NCBI RefSeq assembly: GCF_014805625.2
Contig: NW_023998422.1
Location: 10,479,264 to 10,543,263 of the forward strand
From: Glossina fuscipes
Lineage: Eukaryota > Arthropoda > Insecta > Diptera > Glossinidae
DNA: 64,000 bases
Reading direction: 5' to 3'
Of this stretch, positions 12,106 to 24,164 are shown one piece after another. Position 1 is the stretch's first letter. Every line of letters begins with the position of its first letter. Position numbers and translations under genes: made by a program. The notes under the pieces are model-generated. The model saw only the letters and a program-made list of their open reading frames with translations, searched no databases and was not told the origin of the DNA.

Positions 12106-12719
12106 TAAGTGTTCAAGTGTGTATGAAAAGTGGCATATAGCATAGAGATTTGTGTAAATTTGTCCAGAATTTTAAAAAAGAAGGTAATAAAAAAAATTAA
12201 TTGCCATAAGTAACAAGGATTCTGTAATCAAGCAATAAATCTCACCATACTTTGTAGCATTCCTTTAAAGCCTAACTTCGGTTGAATATATGGGAACAAG
12301 TTCATTGCGCATCATAAACGGAATGCGCAGCTTGTACTCTTTATCGTTATTGTCAACCTGTTACATAAAATGTTACTTCTTCATCTAATCGCTGTACCTA
12401 CAAACACATTTTATCATAAGAAACCTAACTCTAGCCGAGAAAATTAAGATAATTGCATAAGCCAGAGATAAGGTTCTGGTTACTGATTTTGATATACGTT
12501 GCAGAACATTGAAGGCATATTAGTTTTATGATAATGTTTGTAATAATAGGAAATGTGTGTTGAAGTTGAAAATTCGAGGTAAAAGCCTTATACTCGGTGT
12601 ATAAGTTAAAATAGCTCTTACAGGATATAATGTGCAAACGAGATAATCGTCGTTTAGTTAATTCAGCGAGAAAGAACAAGTAAAGGCGCACTATAACGGG
12701 CCAAGGCCTATCTCACACC

Positions 12720-13175
12720 GCGCTACAGTTGTTTACATGAAGACTTTTCAAAGTAAGAGCGAAGTGGTCGAAATTGAACGAACGGTCTGAACCATTTTCG
12801 ATAGCGTTCGTTCTTGAGTCAGAAGACGTCAGTGTACCAGATTTTATCAGAACATCTCAAAAAATTTCAGCCTAAACGTTGAACAGAAGAAAACAAAACA
12901 GACAGACGGACGGACTAGCCTAAGTAAAATCAGAAAGGGATTTTGAATCGATCGGTGTATCATATTTCATCAAAACATCTGACAAATTGCGATCTACGGG
13001 TTGAACATAGACATATATGGACACATATCAGACAGGCAGACGAATATACAAGTTTAGATTGATTCCAAAAGTGAATCAGAATCGATCGATGTAATATAAT
13101 AGAAGGTGATTGCATTTCAAATCCCTCTGGGTATTGCATACACACAAACTTAATATATACTTCTACCACAAATGG
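12720..13175 (-). repeat. Family A dispersed repeat with 123-bp internal duplication
   Basis: Reverse orientation, ending with 'aacttaatatatacttctac' and 'ggtgtagggta'. The core '.atttcatcaaaacatct.a.aaatt' through 'gacagacgg' and 'atcgatcggtgta' is present twice, starting near 12837 and 12960. A SINE follows within 30 bp. Confidence 0.8.
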
Positions 13176-13201
13176 TGTAGGGTAAAACTATTTAAAAAAT
13201 A

Positions 13202-13388
13202 TCCGCCTGGGTGGCCAAAGGTAAGGAATCTTGACTAGCAGCTCAAATGGTCGTGGGTTCGAATCTCAAGTGCTCAAGTAGAGTTTTTAATAAAAGCCGA
13301 CAGCCTTAGAAGCTAGTGCTTTTAAGAGTTTAGTCTTAAAATTTATTTCTCTGGCGAAATTAATAATAATAATAATAATAATAATATC
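13202..13388 (+). repeat. tRNA-derived SINE (fullest copy)
   Basis: The head is tRNA-like. An A-box-like 'gggtggccaaaggtaagg' is followed about 35 bp later by a good B box 'gtgggttcgaatctc', and the text between ('ttgactagcagctca') resembles a class II (Ser/Leu) tRNA. Next come a unique body ('gccgacagccttagaagc', 'gtcttaaaatttatttctct') and a 3' tail of (TAA)n. A and B boxes imply RNA polymerase III transcription. This is not a functional tRNA: the acceptor stem and 3' half are absent. Other copies: 18318 (reverse), 2148 and 52293. Confidence 0.8.
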
Positions 13389-13391
13389 TAA

Positions 13392-14770
13392 AAAATATTA
13401 TATTATTGCACTACAATAATTAGTTGACCGGAAACTTCATGCATGTGAACGCAATTGATTTATATTCACAACTATTAAGGAAAGATTAAGCTTTTAAGCA
13501 TTTGACTTGACGTTATGTGAGAGGGTGTCTAAGATTCGTCCTGCCGTATGCAGTATAATTTTGTTACTTCTTGTTATTTCTTTATTACGATTCCTATTAT
13601 TAATGCAAGCGTATGTAATCATTTAATATTCCCGTGTACTAGATTCGATTCAAAAACTATCAATGCGTAGATAAATAAATGATTAAAGGTACATACGTTA
13701 GCTGCTATGCAAGTAGTCAGACAAATCGAAGCACCACAATATCCACATTTTGTATACAAACAACAAAAATGGTACTTAAAACGTAAGCAATAAATTTTGT
13801 TTTTGCCTTTTGTAGACATTTATAAGCGGCGTTAAAATTGACCAGAGTAAAGAAAGAGGAATGCAAAGAGGGTGGAATGCATATGAAGGAAGTGCGATGT
13901 AAGTCGATTGGCAGAGGGGGGTGGATAGGTGGGATGTGAGGGAGATAGAAAGACCTATAGTTTATGGGTAATTCACAGGAAAAACTTGTTTGTCTACGTT
14001 CGCCTATATAAATACTTGTTGATGTATGCAAACAAGATACTTTAATGTAATGATTTACGATAACATACGTATTTGAGTGCATAAAAATGCTACTTAAGTA
14101 TTGATCTATATAAAATATATAACTTACTTGAAAAGGGTGTGAATTAGTCTTAAATAATACTGCATATATTATATATACAGGGTCATATACATCATATATC
14201 GTTTTGTAATTGCTAAGCTAAGATGGAGGCTATGCAAATAATTTGATCAATTTATTCTCAAATAAATCTATTGACTTTACGATAAGTCTTACTTCTTCTT
14301 ACTCGTTGGTCATTTGGAAAAGTTGATCGCAATTACATCGCATTTCAATAGAAATTTGAAATCATTCCACTCGAAATGGGCCAGTTTTTGAATTGTTAAC
14401 TGATAAAAATAATTAATACCGTCTCTTAGTCTTTAAGGGCAGGTTCATATCCACTTATCAATATAAGCAAGGAATGTAACTAAATCTTGACTTTCTTAAG
14501 CAACATGCAATGATCTACTTTTTAGGTTTCTTATGCGCTCGTTTTACGATTTCGAAAGAAAATGTTAGGTTCGAACAGATGCTTATCGTTAAAGCAATGC
14601 GAGATCTTCCAATGATCAAGAGCTGCAATATTCTTTTGGATTTTTTTTCAGTCTTGATAATCTCTGGGTTCATTTTTACGTTTACTGTGCTGAACCCTTT
14701 ATCGTTTCCTAGAAAAAAATTATAAAAATTCCATTAAATGAATCCAGGTGGTGTTTTGATTTTTTTTAAA
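13392..14770. other. Non-coding, nothing recognised
   Basis: AT-rich sequence. The 121-codon frame on the minus strand at 13717-14082 shows no domain, signal peptide or splice support, so I leave it as chance. Confidence 0.5.
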
Positions 14771-14774
14771 CCCT

Positions 14775-15065
14775 ACACTACTCGTGCTAGAAGGGTGTAT
14801 TAAATTTGTGCCAATGTAGGTGCAAATCCACACCGATCGATTCAGAAACACTTTCTGAGCCTTTCTAAACTTGTCTGTCCGCCTGTCCATCCATCTGTCT
14901 TGTATTCTTGTGTCCAATCTACTGGCTGCACTTTTTGAAATATTTTGGCGAAGTGTTCTGGTCCAAGGATGAACACTATTGAAACTCCTTCGCTTTGGAT
15001 CCCTTTTTCGAGCACTTTCCATGCAAAGCTTTAGTTTGGGAAGTTTGTACATGCATAACCTGTAG
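14775..15065 (+). repeat. Family A dispersed repeat
   Basis: 'accctacactactcgtgcta', 'caccgatcgattcagaaaca', 'cttgtctgtccgcctgtcc', 'gtccaaggatgaacactatt', 'cgagcactttccatgcaaag' are all family landmarks in the forward orientation. Confidence 0.8.
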
Positions 15066-15069
15066 GGAA

Positions 15070-17885
15070 CTGCAGAGTACTTAATACGAACTGTGATCCA
15101 CTGTTGTTTCTTAACGGTTTAAGGTCACATTACGAGTTACATTATTTAATGAAGGAAATTACTTAATTAAGAAATAATTTTCGTCTTATAATGAATGCAC
15201 CACCAATGAATGTCCACGCTTTAAACTGGTTTAAGGTTGGATAAACTTTGAATTAATACACCTGAGCTTTACACAGCCGTTGGATTTGTACGATTTGTTT
15301 ATAAAAGTTTATTACGAATGCAAAATACGACAGTTACAATATGTCGGAGTATCTCTTGAGCCAGAAACAAAAAAAAAAAAAACATCAACAAACACTATTA
15401 GTCGCCTCAAATAAGGTTATTCGACTTCGGTTCCGTACAATATTACGTCGTATGAAACGTTTCAACAAAAAAGGCAAGACATTTATTTACCTAAAGAAGG
15501 AGAAATTTCTCGATTAAAATTAAGGAGGTTCGCTCTCATATCAGATTCGATTCCGCGCTTCCAAGTTGATGGAAGAGCTGTCCTTTTAGAATGCTAGCAA
15601 CAAATATTCCGGGAGCAGCTAACTACAAAGAACATGCCTCGCATCTTGCCTGTGTTTCCATCAACAGTTTGGTTATAATGAGTACATTTCCGCATTCTAA
15701 CATAGACAGCTATCCGGAGAACTCTGATGCTCTAAGTGACGAACAGCAGAAGTGATTTCATCAAGAAATCTCACATACGGACAAGATATAAAAGAAAGTC
15801 GACTTCTGACATGATACCCGCTAACTGCTAGGCAATAAAATGGGGTGCACCAGTGGTGAAATATGAGAAACATATTCAAGAGCTTATGAAAGATGGCATG
15901 TCATGTCATATATGTTTTTTGCATCCAAAATCAAAAAAATGTTGCTTTAGTTAAAAACTCAAGAAAAAAATTGAGATTGAGTGGATAGGGGTTAAAAGTT
16001 GAAATTGTTTAGGAAAATTTCTATGATAACATCCAAATAGAAGGTTGTCCTCCCATAGATACAGTAAAGTTCGCAGCTTCCTTTCGATGGTTTATGCGTA
16101 CATAGTCGACTAAATATGGACTTCCAGTAGCGATGTTGATTTCCCCCAAACTATTTGATATAAATAAGCTGTCCTGAACGCTTAATACTTTTTAGACTAA
16201 GAATTATTAAAAGCATAAGTGGACAAAATACTTATTTGCAGCTATCAGGTGCAAAATAATCTATTTGCATACAATGTTCTGAAGGCTTAATACTTTTTAG
16301 ATTAGAGAATATTAAACACATAAGCGAAAAACTAGTTCCTTTTAAAATAAATGATTGGAAAACTGCTGAAAATGCGCTCTTGTTCCTTGCGACGCCGATG
16401 ACAAGAAGTCAACAGGTATAAAATTATACCTACATGCAAGCAGTTAGTTCTGCTTTTGTTTTTAATTTTTTTTATTTTTTTTCATTTTATTTATTTTATT
16501 TTATTATATTTTTTATTTTTTTTTATTTTTTTTTTGCATTATAACATCTTTTTGATCTGCTTTGTGGCTCAGACTATGCAATTATTGTAACTTGTTTCGT
16601 TATATTGTTGTTGCTGCCGTTGTTGTAATTGATGTTGTTTTTAGTATTATTGTAAAGTTGTTTTGTATGCTGTTTATACTATAGATATTATTGTTGTTGT
16701 TTTTGTTGTTGTTATTATTGTCATTAATAGACCCAACCTGATCAACGGGTGTTGGTGGTGGTCTGGCTTGTAAGTATGATATGCAATCAAGCATAACTTA
16801 TTAACAGGCGGTTGAGAGTTTCAAAAGCATAAGAGGATATGTGAGAGAGATAAGGAAGGCGTGCTGCGAGAATAGAGATAGAAAAAGACCAGTTTTTTCA
16901 TCTCGTTTTCATTCATTAAAAATGCATTTCAATTTTTTTTGCTTTTCTTTTTTTTTTTTTTTAATTTTGCAAAAAAAAGGAAAAAAAAACTTTTGCTGTT
17001 CAAATATTTTTTCTTTATATATGAAAAGCCAATTAACTAATCAAGATGTTTAATATTATGGATTATTGACTGGTGAGGTAGGACAGAAGAACAGGTTGCA
17101 ATGCATAGTGAAAAGATTTTTTTTCTTTTTTTTTTTTTTGCCCAAAAAAAGCTTTAAAAATTCTGGAAATTGTGTCAAATTTGGTTTTTTAAACAAAAAG
17201 AATAAATAAAAATTTTTTTTTTTTGGTTACTAGAAAGTATGTCAAAAAATATTATTTCTAACATAAAGTTTCATTAAATATTCATGCGGTGTTCAATTTG
17301 CGGCATTTGTGGTGTCTTTTCTATTGCCGGCTCAATCGTTTCCGTTTATAAAAATTTAGTTATAAAATTTCACTTTTTATATTTCAACAAAAAAAAAAAA
17401 AAAAAAAAAACACTTTTACGCTCAGCCAACAACAAAAGCAACAAATTTCTTAACGACATTTAAAACACTTTTCAATATGAAATGAAGTTTTTCCAGATAT
17501 TCATTTTTTCCTATTACTAAAAGAGGTTTTGGCTGCGTATTCTTTAAAGCCTAAGCACATTCATGAGGAAAGAGCGCAAGCGTAAGCTTTTCAAAAACAT
17601 GCGCTTATCAACGAATTATATTTATGCTACTGGCTTACAGGTAAAAGAAGTTACTTAGTTACTAAATTTTGAAAGTTTTACTTAACCACATTTTGATATG
17701 GAAGCATTATTACATAATTTAAAGAATCGAAAAATGTAGCTATCACTTTACTTTGACTGAAAAGTTTCCAATTCCATAGTGCCCTCCGGTAAAAATTGGT
17801 ATCACGCTTTCTCTTCTGGCCTATATTGTCGGTTAAAAAGTTTTCTTCAATAAATCACTTTTGAGGTTTCTTTTTTTGTAAGCTT
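15070..17885. other. Non-coding; 105-bp duplication and T-rich/TTG tracts
   Basis: 'cttaatactttttagac' and its surroundings occur at 16181 and 16286 (105 bp apart), a diverged tandem duplication. 16440-16545 is almost pure T/A. 16595-16735 is rich in TTG/TTA triplets. Poly-T or poly-A tracts lie near 16945, 17120 and 17390. No gene recognised. Confidence 0.55.
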
Positions 17886-17888
17886 CTT

Positions 17889-18150
17889 TTAAGCTTTATT
17901 CAGAGACATCAGTACGTTGGTATCGAATTCACCCTTAGCTACGACTTCTCCCGATCTTTCAAACAATTTTCGAATTCCATCTTGAGAAGAGTACTGGTCT
18001 TTTAAGGCTATACCTAAAAGAATCAATACTTGCGTATCGTGATATCGGAACCGAAGGTTTGGTCGAACGAGCAATAAGTCGTATATTATGGCTTGTGTTA
18101 ATCGGCAGGTGTAATATCTGCTGACAAGTGTAGGTCTTGGCTGGAAACAT
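17889..18150 (-). pseudogene. Mariner transposase C-terminal fossil
   Basis: On the minus strand the open frame ends with ALKDQYSSQDGIRKLFER, SGEVVAKGEFDTN and a stop. Mariner transposases end with a very similar '..SKDE.FF..GI.KLPERW.KVV...G.YF'. A second copy of the same nucleotide text ('gatggaattcgaaaattg', 'ctctgaataaagctt') lies at 33050-33125, which confirms a repeated element. The frame stays open upstream to 18332, but its first residues come from the (TAA)n tail of the adjacent SINE, so it is not an intact gene. The middle part is only weakly mariner-like. Confidence 0.6.
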
Positions 18151-18317
18151 TTCCTGGGTATCGCTAGCTCACGGCATTGACGTAATGGATAGTAACGATG
18201 TGTCAATTGCAAATACATTGCCCTTATTTTTGTAGTTGTTTGGCGAGAGCCGACAAATGAAGTTATCTTGGGTTTAAGAACGCAGGTTAAATTTAAAAGC
18301 CTACGAAAGCAGTATGG

Positions 18318-18502
18318 AATTATTATTATCATTATTATTATTATAAATTTAGCCAGAGAATAAATTCTAAGACTAAAGTCTTAAAAGCATTAGCATCTAA
18401 GGTTTTCGGCTTTATTATAAAACTCTACCGCACTTGAGATTTGAATCCACGACCATTGAGTTCCTAGTTGAGAATCTTGCCTACTGGCCCAGTCAGGCGG
18501 AT
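18318..18502 (-). repeat. tRNA-derived SINE, reverse orientation
   Basis: On the minus strand: 'cgcctgactgggccagtagg' (A-box region), 'ctcaatggtcgtggattc' (B-box region, decayed), 'aatctcaagtgcggtagag', 'taaagccgaaaaccttagat', 'ctttagtcttagaatttatt', then a (TAA)n-type tail at 18320-18350. Same order as the copy at 13202. Confidence 0.8.
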
Positions 18503-18509
18503 AGTAGGA

Positions 18510-20870
18510 AATTATATCTTGGGGTTTGCTTTGAATATTCCGAAATTGTTAATTGAATAATGAAAGATAAAGTTGTAAACTAAGAAATTGAAAACCATTA
18601 TGCGGGAGTCGTGATATAAGCAGCTGCTGTGAGTAAAAAACATTACAATTTGAGGAGAAACGATTGTTATTAATATTTATGAATATGTACGCATACATTT
18701 ATATATGTAGACATAGGCCGTAATATATGGCAAAAAGAATGAAATAGTTGTCTAAGCTTTGGCTGTTCCTTTCTATACAGAAGTCTATAAAATTTCTAAT
18801 TAATAAAGAATTCAACTTTTTCATGCTTGAAAGGGTGAAGTTCAATAAGCTTAAACTACAGCCAATGTCATGAGATACCTTTTCTTATTTAAACCTGGCG
18901 TTGTAAACATACGAGAGGATTGCATGTGGAATTTTCCCATGCGTTGTTAACGAGAAGAAGAAGGTGAACTTTAACGTAACGATTCAATTCATACCATGTG
19001 AGGTTCTTCAGCACGGGGTGCCATTGCACATTTCTCGCCATTTTCGGATCCAAACTAGTAGGTTTTCATATATATATTTGCGAATTTGGCACTGGAAGTG
19101 AATGGACAAGATTATGATTTGTTAAATAGAACTTTTTGGCGTAATGTCACTCATTGTCATCCATCTGGATATGTAAACAAGCAACACCGCTGCGACGACG
19201 AGCCGCGAAATAGCTACGAGAAATACTCGAACAATCTTTCCGACCACAAGAAGGGGGACTTTGGCTGCATTTGATGCGATTTTTAAGCTGAGGGCATAAG
19301 TGCGATAGCCTTTTTTGGAAAGGCTCTGGAGACGAACACAATAGTGAACATATGCTTATTTTCTTCACTAGATAATTGACGGGCAGTGGCGGGGACGGCG
19401 CTATCTCTTGTAGAACTCCTGAAATAATCGCTTTGTTGCTTTAGTGATTTTAAATCTATCTAAATCTCTATACTCCATTTGAAGCGAAGCATTAATTGTA
19501 GGAATTGAAAGAATCTACGTTGCAAAGCAAATGATTGCAAAATGACTGTTGCTTTAGTTCTATCAAAAGCATGTTTGATATCTTTCGTTTACCTTATCGC
19601 GATGTGTTGGCGAATGGCTAAACGGATGTAGGTGAAACCCTATAATATATGATATTCTATAGGATCAAGTACGGGATTGATGAACTGAGTATACCAACGT
19701 GTGTCTCATTAATATGCTATGCTTTATAAAATGTGATAAACAGTACAAATTTTCCATTTAAAGATAACGTCAAAGGCAAACCAGTCATTTCGCATACACA
19801 TGGTGACTGACATCTACTCATTTAATGGTTTGTTGGAAAATTATGGATAGATTGAATAAAAAAAAAAAAAAAGAAAAAAAAGTGAGCTAAAAATCAAAAC
19901 AGAAACCATTTTGGAAAACCATAACATTTTTTTCTTCTCCTCTTTTTTTTTTTTCTTCATCTGCTTCTGAGTTAAAGTACATGTGCAAAAAAAGCCTCTT
20001 TACAGATATTTTCTAGAATCGATTTAGACCAACACTTGCATACTCAATTCAAGTCAATTCAGCTTTGTTAATAGTTTATCTTTATATCACTACGGTCTAA
20101 ACAAGTTATGTCGCCAATGTTGAGTGTTGTGCGTTGCCGTGGTTGACAACCATCTCTTCTTCTAGTTGTTGGTGTTAATGCATAAAAAATACAATTTTTA
20201 TAGTCATCGTAACCTTATCAGAGTAGTGAAGAAGCTGTTTCAACATATACTTATATATATAGCGTGGAATTGCATGCATATAAACCAGAAAAGTTGTAAT
20301 AAATTTAATGTAAACAACGCGCGCGTCTTGTTTCAACAGATTTTTAATACATAGACAAGTTTACTTTTAATTATAATCGATATGCAGCTAAGCAGCATCA
20401 GAAAAGTGCATCATGGTATAGTTAAAGTTATCGATCGTTAGGTAAAAACAAACCAGACAGGTGTTCGGCGGATTCATAATAGACGTTTGCTGCCAATAAA
20501 TTTGCAATGAAAAAAACCAAATTGAATGCAAAAATAGTCTTAAATTTTAATATCATTTTTACATATTAAAATGTGTAGATAAGTTGCTTACAAGCCTTTA
20601 GTATCCTTCCAAATGGCATTATTTTTTGATAGTAAAAGTTTGAAATGAGATCTTTAAGCGATGAACACATACACATGATGTCGACAGGAAATTCACAGGG
20701 TGTACCGATAAATTCGATAAATAACTAGTGAAGACATCTACCATTTCACTTAACAGAGCTCTGGAAACACCCTAATAGGGCTCTATTACATATTCACAAA
20801 TAAGATATATTTCGTCCAGATTAAATACCCTAAACCATCCACTAGCAATAGGGACATATAGGGACATTAC
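18510..20870. other. Non-coding, nothing firm
   Basis: No domain or element recognised. Two ATCGAT-containing sites lie about 55 bp apart near 20375 and 20430 ('taatcgatatg', 'ttatcgatcg'), but no gene-like frame follows them. A-rich and T-rich runs occur at 19858-19880 and 19940-19953. Confidence 0.45.
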
Positions 20871-20874
20871 AAAA

Positions 20875-21135
20875 TAAGACCTGGTCGGAAAAGTGGTACG
20901 ATCTGCAAACTTTTTCAATAGAGCTCGTCCTTGGGCCAAGACATCAATTTAATCAAAATATCTCAAAAATTTGCGACCTGTAGGTACAAAACAAGAAGAG
21001 AAGACGGACGGACCGAAAAGTTTAATCAATTCAAAAAGTGATTCTGAACCGTTCGTTATAATAAACGGCGGGTCTATCTTAAGTGCTTTTTTGTGTTACA
21101 TACATCCACATAAATTTAATATATGCTTGTGCCAC
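20875..21135 (-). repeat. Family A dispersed repeat, reverse orientation
   Basis: Landmarks: 'gtccttgggccaagacatc', 'atttgcgacctgtaggtac', 'gaagacggacggaccg', 'aaaagtgattctgaaccg', 'acataaatttaatatatgc'. Confidence 0.8.
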
Positions 21136-21491
21136 TAGTGATAATATAATAAGCAAACATATGATTTCAACATATGATTTTGTTGGATAGTGTCTCGGTA
21201 TTTAGCATATATTCTTGCACTTTGCAATTCCTTTATCTCTCTGTATTTATGTCGCAAATCCTGCTGCTAGTCCTAGTTTTCTTTCTTCTCGCTCTGTTAT
21301 AGAATTTTAGAGAGCAAACAATGCGCACTCTTGTGTCAAATAATGTGAACTCAGTTACACATAAGCCCCGTTTTCTTGGCTTAACGGTGACATGGTGACT
21401 GCTTTCAATGTTATTACACAGTCGAAGATTGTGGTGCCACTATTAATTAGCGGACACAGTGCTCTTCTTCCACACTCTTGTTACTTTTTAT

Positions 21492-21815
21492 ACCCTACAC
21501 CAGTTGTGATATAAGAGTACGTTAAGTTTGCGCGGATTTATGTAATAAGCAGAATAATGTGATATAAACCTACTTTTTATTGCATTGATCGATTCAGTCT
21601 TTTTATGTATCGAGCTAAGCTTGTCTGTCCATCTGTCCGTCTTCTTTTCTTGTGTTTAAGCTAAAAGTCGCAATTTTTTAGAGAAAGTTTCGTACATGGA
21701 CATGCGAACGCTATGGCAAATGGTTCGGTTCAGATAACTTTTTTGATCACTTCCTATAAATTGCCTCTCTTTTGGCATGTGTTGTAGGATATTCAATGAT
21801 GGACCATGACCCACT
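21492..21815 (+). repeat. Family A dispersed repeat
   Basis: Begins 'ataccctacaccagttgtga' and continues 'gtacgttaagtttgcgcg', 'cattgatcgattcagtc', 'cttgtctgtccatctgtccg', 'gcgaacgctatggcaaatgg', 'gatcacttcctataaattgc'. Opposite orientation to the copy about 350 bp upstream. Confidence 0.85.
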
Positions 21816-21829
21816 AGTTTTACTTTACT

Positions 21830-22434
21830 TTTATTTACTAATTACATTGTTTCACGGTACGCATTACTTCAACGCACACGACTGCCAAGTTTTGTCATTT
21901 TCGTTATTCTTTATCTAACACATTAAAGGCCAACCGTATCCTTTTTTTCAATCAAAAAGCTAAGATTCTTTGTTTGATAGGTAAATCTATATATTAAGCA
22001 ATAGAAACACATAAGGCTTCAACAAGATGCTTAATATAGAAAGTATTTTATAGAAAAATTGTCCATTTTGTATAATTTCAGTACCATAGGCAACAAAATT
22101 TACTTTCAAGTTTTTTTTTTTTTTGGGTTTGCTCTTTCGTAAAGTTCAGCAAGAAATTCTTTAAATATTTTGCACGCATTGCTTTGCATGCAAAAATAGA
22201 ATTATCTGAGTTTCGAAAGGAAAAAAAAAAACCTATCATCTGTTGCAATTACCAATTTGACCAAAACTATTTTTATTGGGTTCGAATAGTTTAAAGGTTA
22301 ACGAAAACGAAACAATGAAATCAACAAAGCTGTTACTTTAAATATTTGCTTAACGACTGAATGTTGGATAATTTTAAAGGCAACTTGGCTTGCAACAGTA
22401 TAAAAGTAGTTGCACAATATATGCACGTACATAC

Positions 22435-22472
<38 letters not shown>

Positions 22473-22940
22473 GTTTATGTGCATTTTTATATTAACATTG
22501 GTATATAATGAATAAAATGTTGTTGACATAAAGAAAATAAACAAAAGTGAAGAAAAACAACTATAACTATATATATATACTTGAGACGATTTGGTAGAGA
22601 TCTACATTAGAGCACACCAATGTGTATTTTTAGTATTTTTTTAGTCTTCTGCATTGTATTGTATTTGCTTGTAGAATTAAGAAGCCTGCAACTGTGTATA
22701 GAAGACTTCACAGACTGTCGTCATCATCATCATCATCATCATCATCATTATTACTATTATCATTATCGTCGTCATCAACTGCAAAATGCGACTTCATTCA
22801 ACCATAAGTATATAATGTTTGAGTTACAAAAAAAAAAAAAAAAAAAAAAAAAATGGCAACAGTTGACTACTTAAGAACTGTACACATTTACAATAGGCAG
22901 ACAGACAAGCCTATAAGCAAATATGTGCATAAATACACAC
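21830..22940. other. Non-coding; microsatellites
   Basis: (AT)n at about 22437-22470, (ATC)n at about 22722-22748, and a poly-A run of about 25 at 22828-22852. The histidine-rich 84-codon frame at 22620 is made by the (ATC)n tract. No gene. Confidence 0.7.
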
Positions 22941-22951
22941 ACACTCACATA

Positions 22952-22979
22952 TTAGTTTGGGGAAAAAGAAATCCATTAT
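22952..22979 (+). repeat. Mariner 5' terminal inverted repeat
   Basis: 28 bp. Matches the reverse complement of 24165-24192 except at one position. Preceded by TA. Confidence 0.95.
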
Positions 22980-23136
22980 TTTTTCGGTAGATGGCTGCAC
23001 TGATAGATTTCTCGTAAAGTATCGATCAAACAATTTCAGATTTATGCTCGTTGAAAAGGTGACATATCGCTGTAAAAAAAATTCTTTTGCTGTTTTTTGT
23101 TTGGTGCATTCAGTTGTGAGTTACAGCGTGGTAAAA

Positions 23137-24139
23137 ATGGAAGTGAACAAAGAGAAAATTCGGTACATTTTACAGTTTTTCTTTGACAAAGGCGAAAATG
23201 CAAGCCAGGCGGCTAAAATTGTGAATGGTGTTTATGGTTCCGATACTGTAACAGCCAATTATGTGCAATTTCGGTTTCGTAGATTCCGTTCAGGAATTTT
23301 TGATGTTAAAGATGCACCTCGCACAGGTAGACCGGTCGTCGAAAATGTCGATAAAATCGGAGAAATGATCGAAGTTGACCGGCATGTTAGCAGTCGTAAC
23401 ATCGCCCAGGAGCTAAAAATCGACCATAAAACAGTTTTAAACCATTTACACAAAGCTGGATTCAAAAAGAAGCTCGATGTTTGGGTGCCACACCAATTAA
23501 CAGAAAAAAAACATGATGGATCGAATTTCTATCTGCGAAGCCTTGGCCAAACGGATGGTAACTGGAGATGAGAAATGGATCACATACGATAACCCTGTGC
23601 GAAAACAATCTTGGTCAAAGAGCGGTGAAGCACCTCAAACGGCCAGGAAGGTTTTGCTATGCATTTGGTGGGACTGGAAGGGGATTATTTATTATGAGTT
23701 GCTTCCATATGGCCAAACGCTAAATTCTGATCTCTACTGTCAACAACTGGACCGTTTGAAGATAGCGATTCACCAGAAACGGCCAGAATTGGCCAACAGG
23801 AGAGGTGTCGTGTTCCACCAGGACAACGCTAGGCCACACACATCTACAGTGACTCGCCAGAAACTTCGGGAGCTTGGTTGGGAAGTTTTAATGCATTCGC
23901 CATACAGTCCGGACTTGGCACCAAGCGATTATCATCTTTTTCTTGCATTGCAAAATTTCTTTAATGATAAAAAAATGGAATCTAGGGAGGATTGTGAAAA
24001 TCGACTACTAGAGTTTTTTGCAAATAGAGACCAAGACTTCTATGAGAGAGGCATTTTGAAGTTACCTTTAAAATGGCAACAAATCGTACAACAAACCGGT
24101 GCATATTTGACCCAAATCGGACAATCCGAAGCATGTTAA
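23137..24139 (+). pseudogene. Mariner transposase, frameshifted with two small deletions
   Basis: A cut-and-paste DDD transposase. The start is the ATG at 23137 (MEVNKEKIRYIL...), the usual mariner N-terminus; frame 1 opens further upstream only through the inverted repeat. Two helix-turn-helix regions follow (about residues 1-50 and 75-115), then WVPHQLTEK. At the A-run near 23505-23512 the frame changes: the second frame begins at 23513 (MDRISICEALAKR) and runs to TAA at 24139. The catalytic residues are present: GDEKW (first D), HQDNARPH (second D), PSDYHLF (third D). The second and third D are 34 residues apart, as in all mariners. The first and second D are separated by 84 residues instead of 92, and WVPH to the first D is about 9 residues short, so two in-frame deletions are inferred. 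AATAAA overlaps the stop region at 24138. Not functional as it stands. Confidence 0.93.
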
Positions 24140-24164
24140 ATAAAGTCCTGAAGTTCATATAAAA

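Noticed and set aside
13240..13270. B-box sequence as a tRNA gene
   Set aside because: No acceptor stem, anticodon arm or 3' half; the same text recurs in SINE copies.
13717..14082. 121-codon minus-strand frame as a secreted or membrane protein
   Set aside because: No signal peptide, domain, splice or promoter support; length is within chance for this much sequence.
14720..15052. 110-codon minus-strand frame
   Set aside because: Lies almost wholly in a family A repeat; other copies of that repeat do not keep this frame.
18151..18332. N-terminal half of the 147-codon frame as part of a real gene
   Set aside because: Its first residues come from the SINE tail and the middle shows no clear family; only the end matches mariner.
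22620..22874. 84-codon frame with a long His run
   Set aside because: The His run is the (ATC)n microsatellite; the end is poly-A encoded Lys. No other support.
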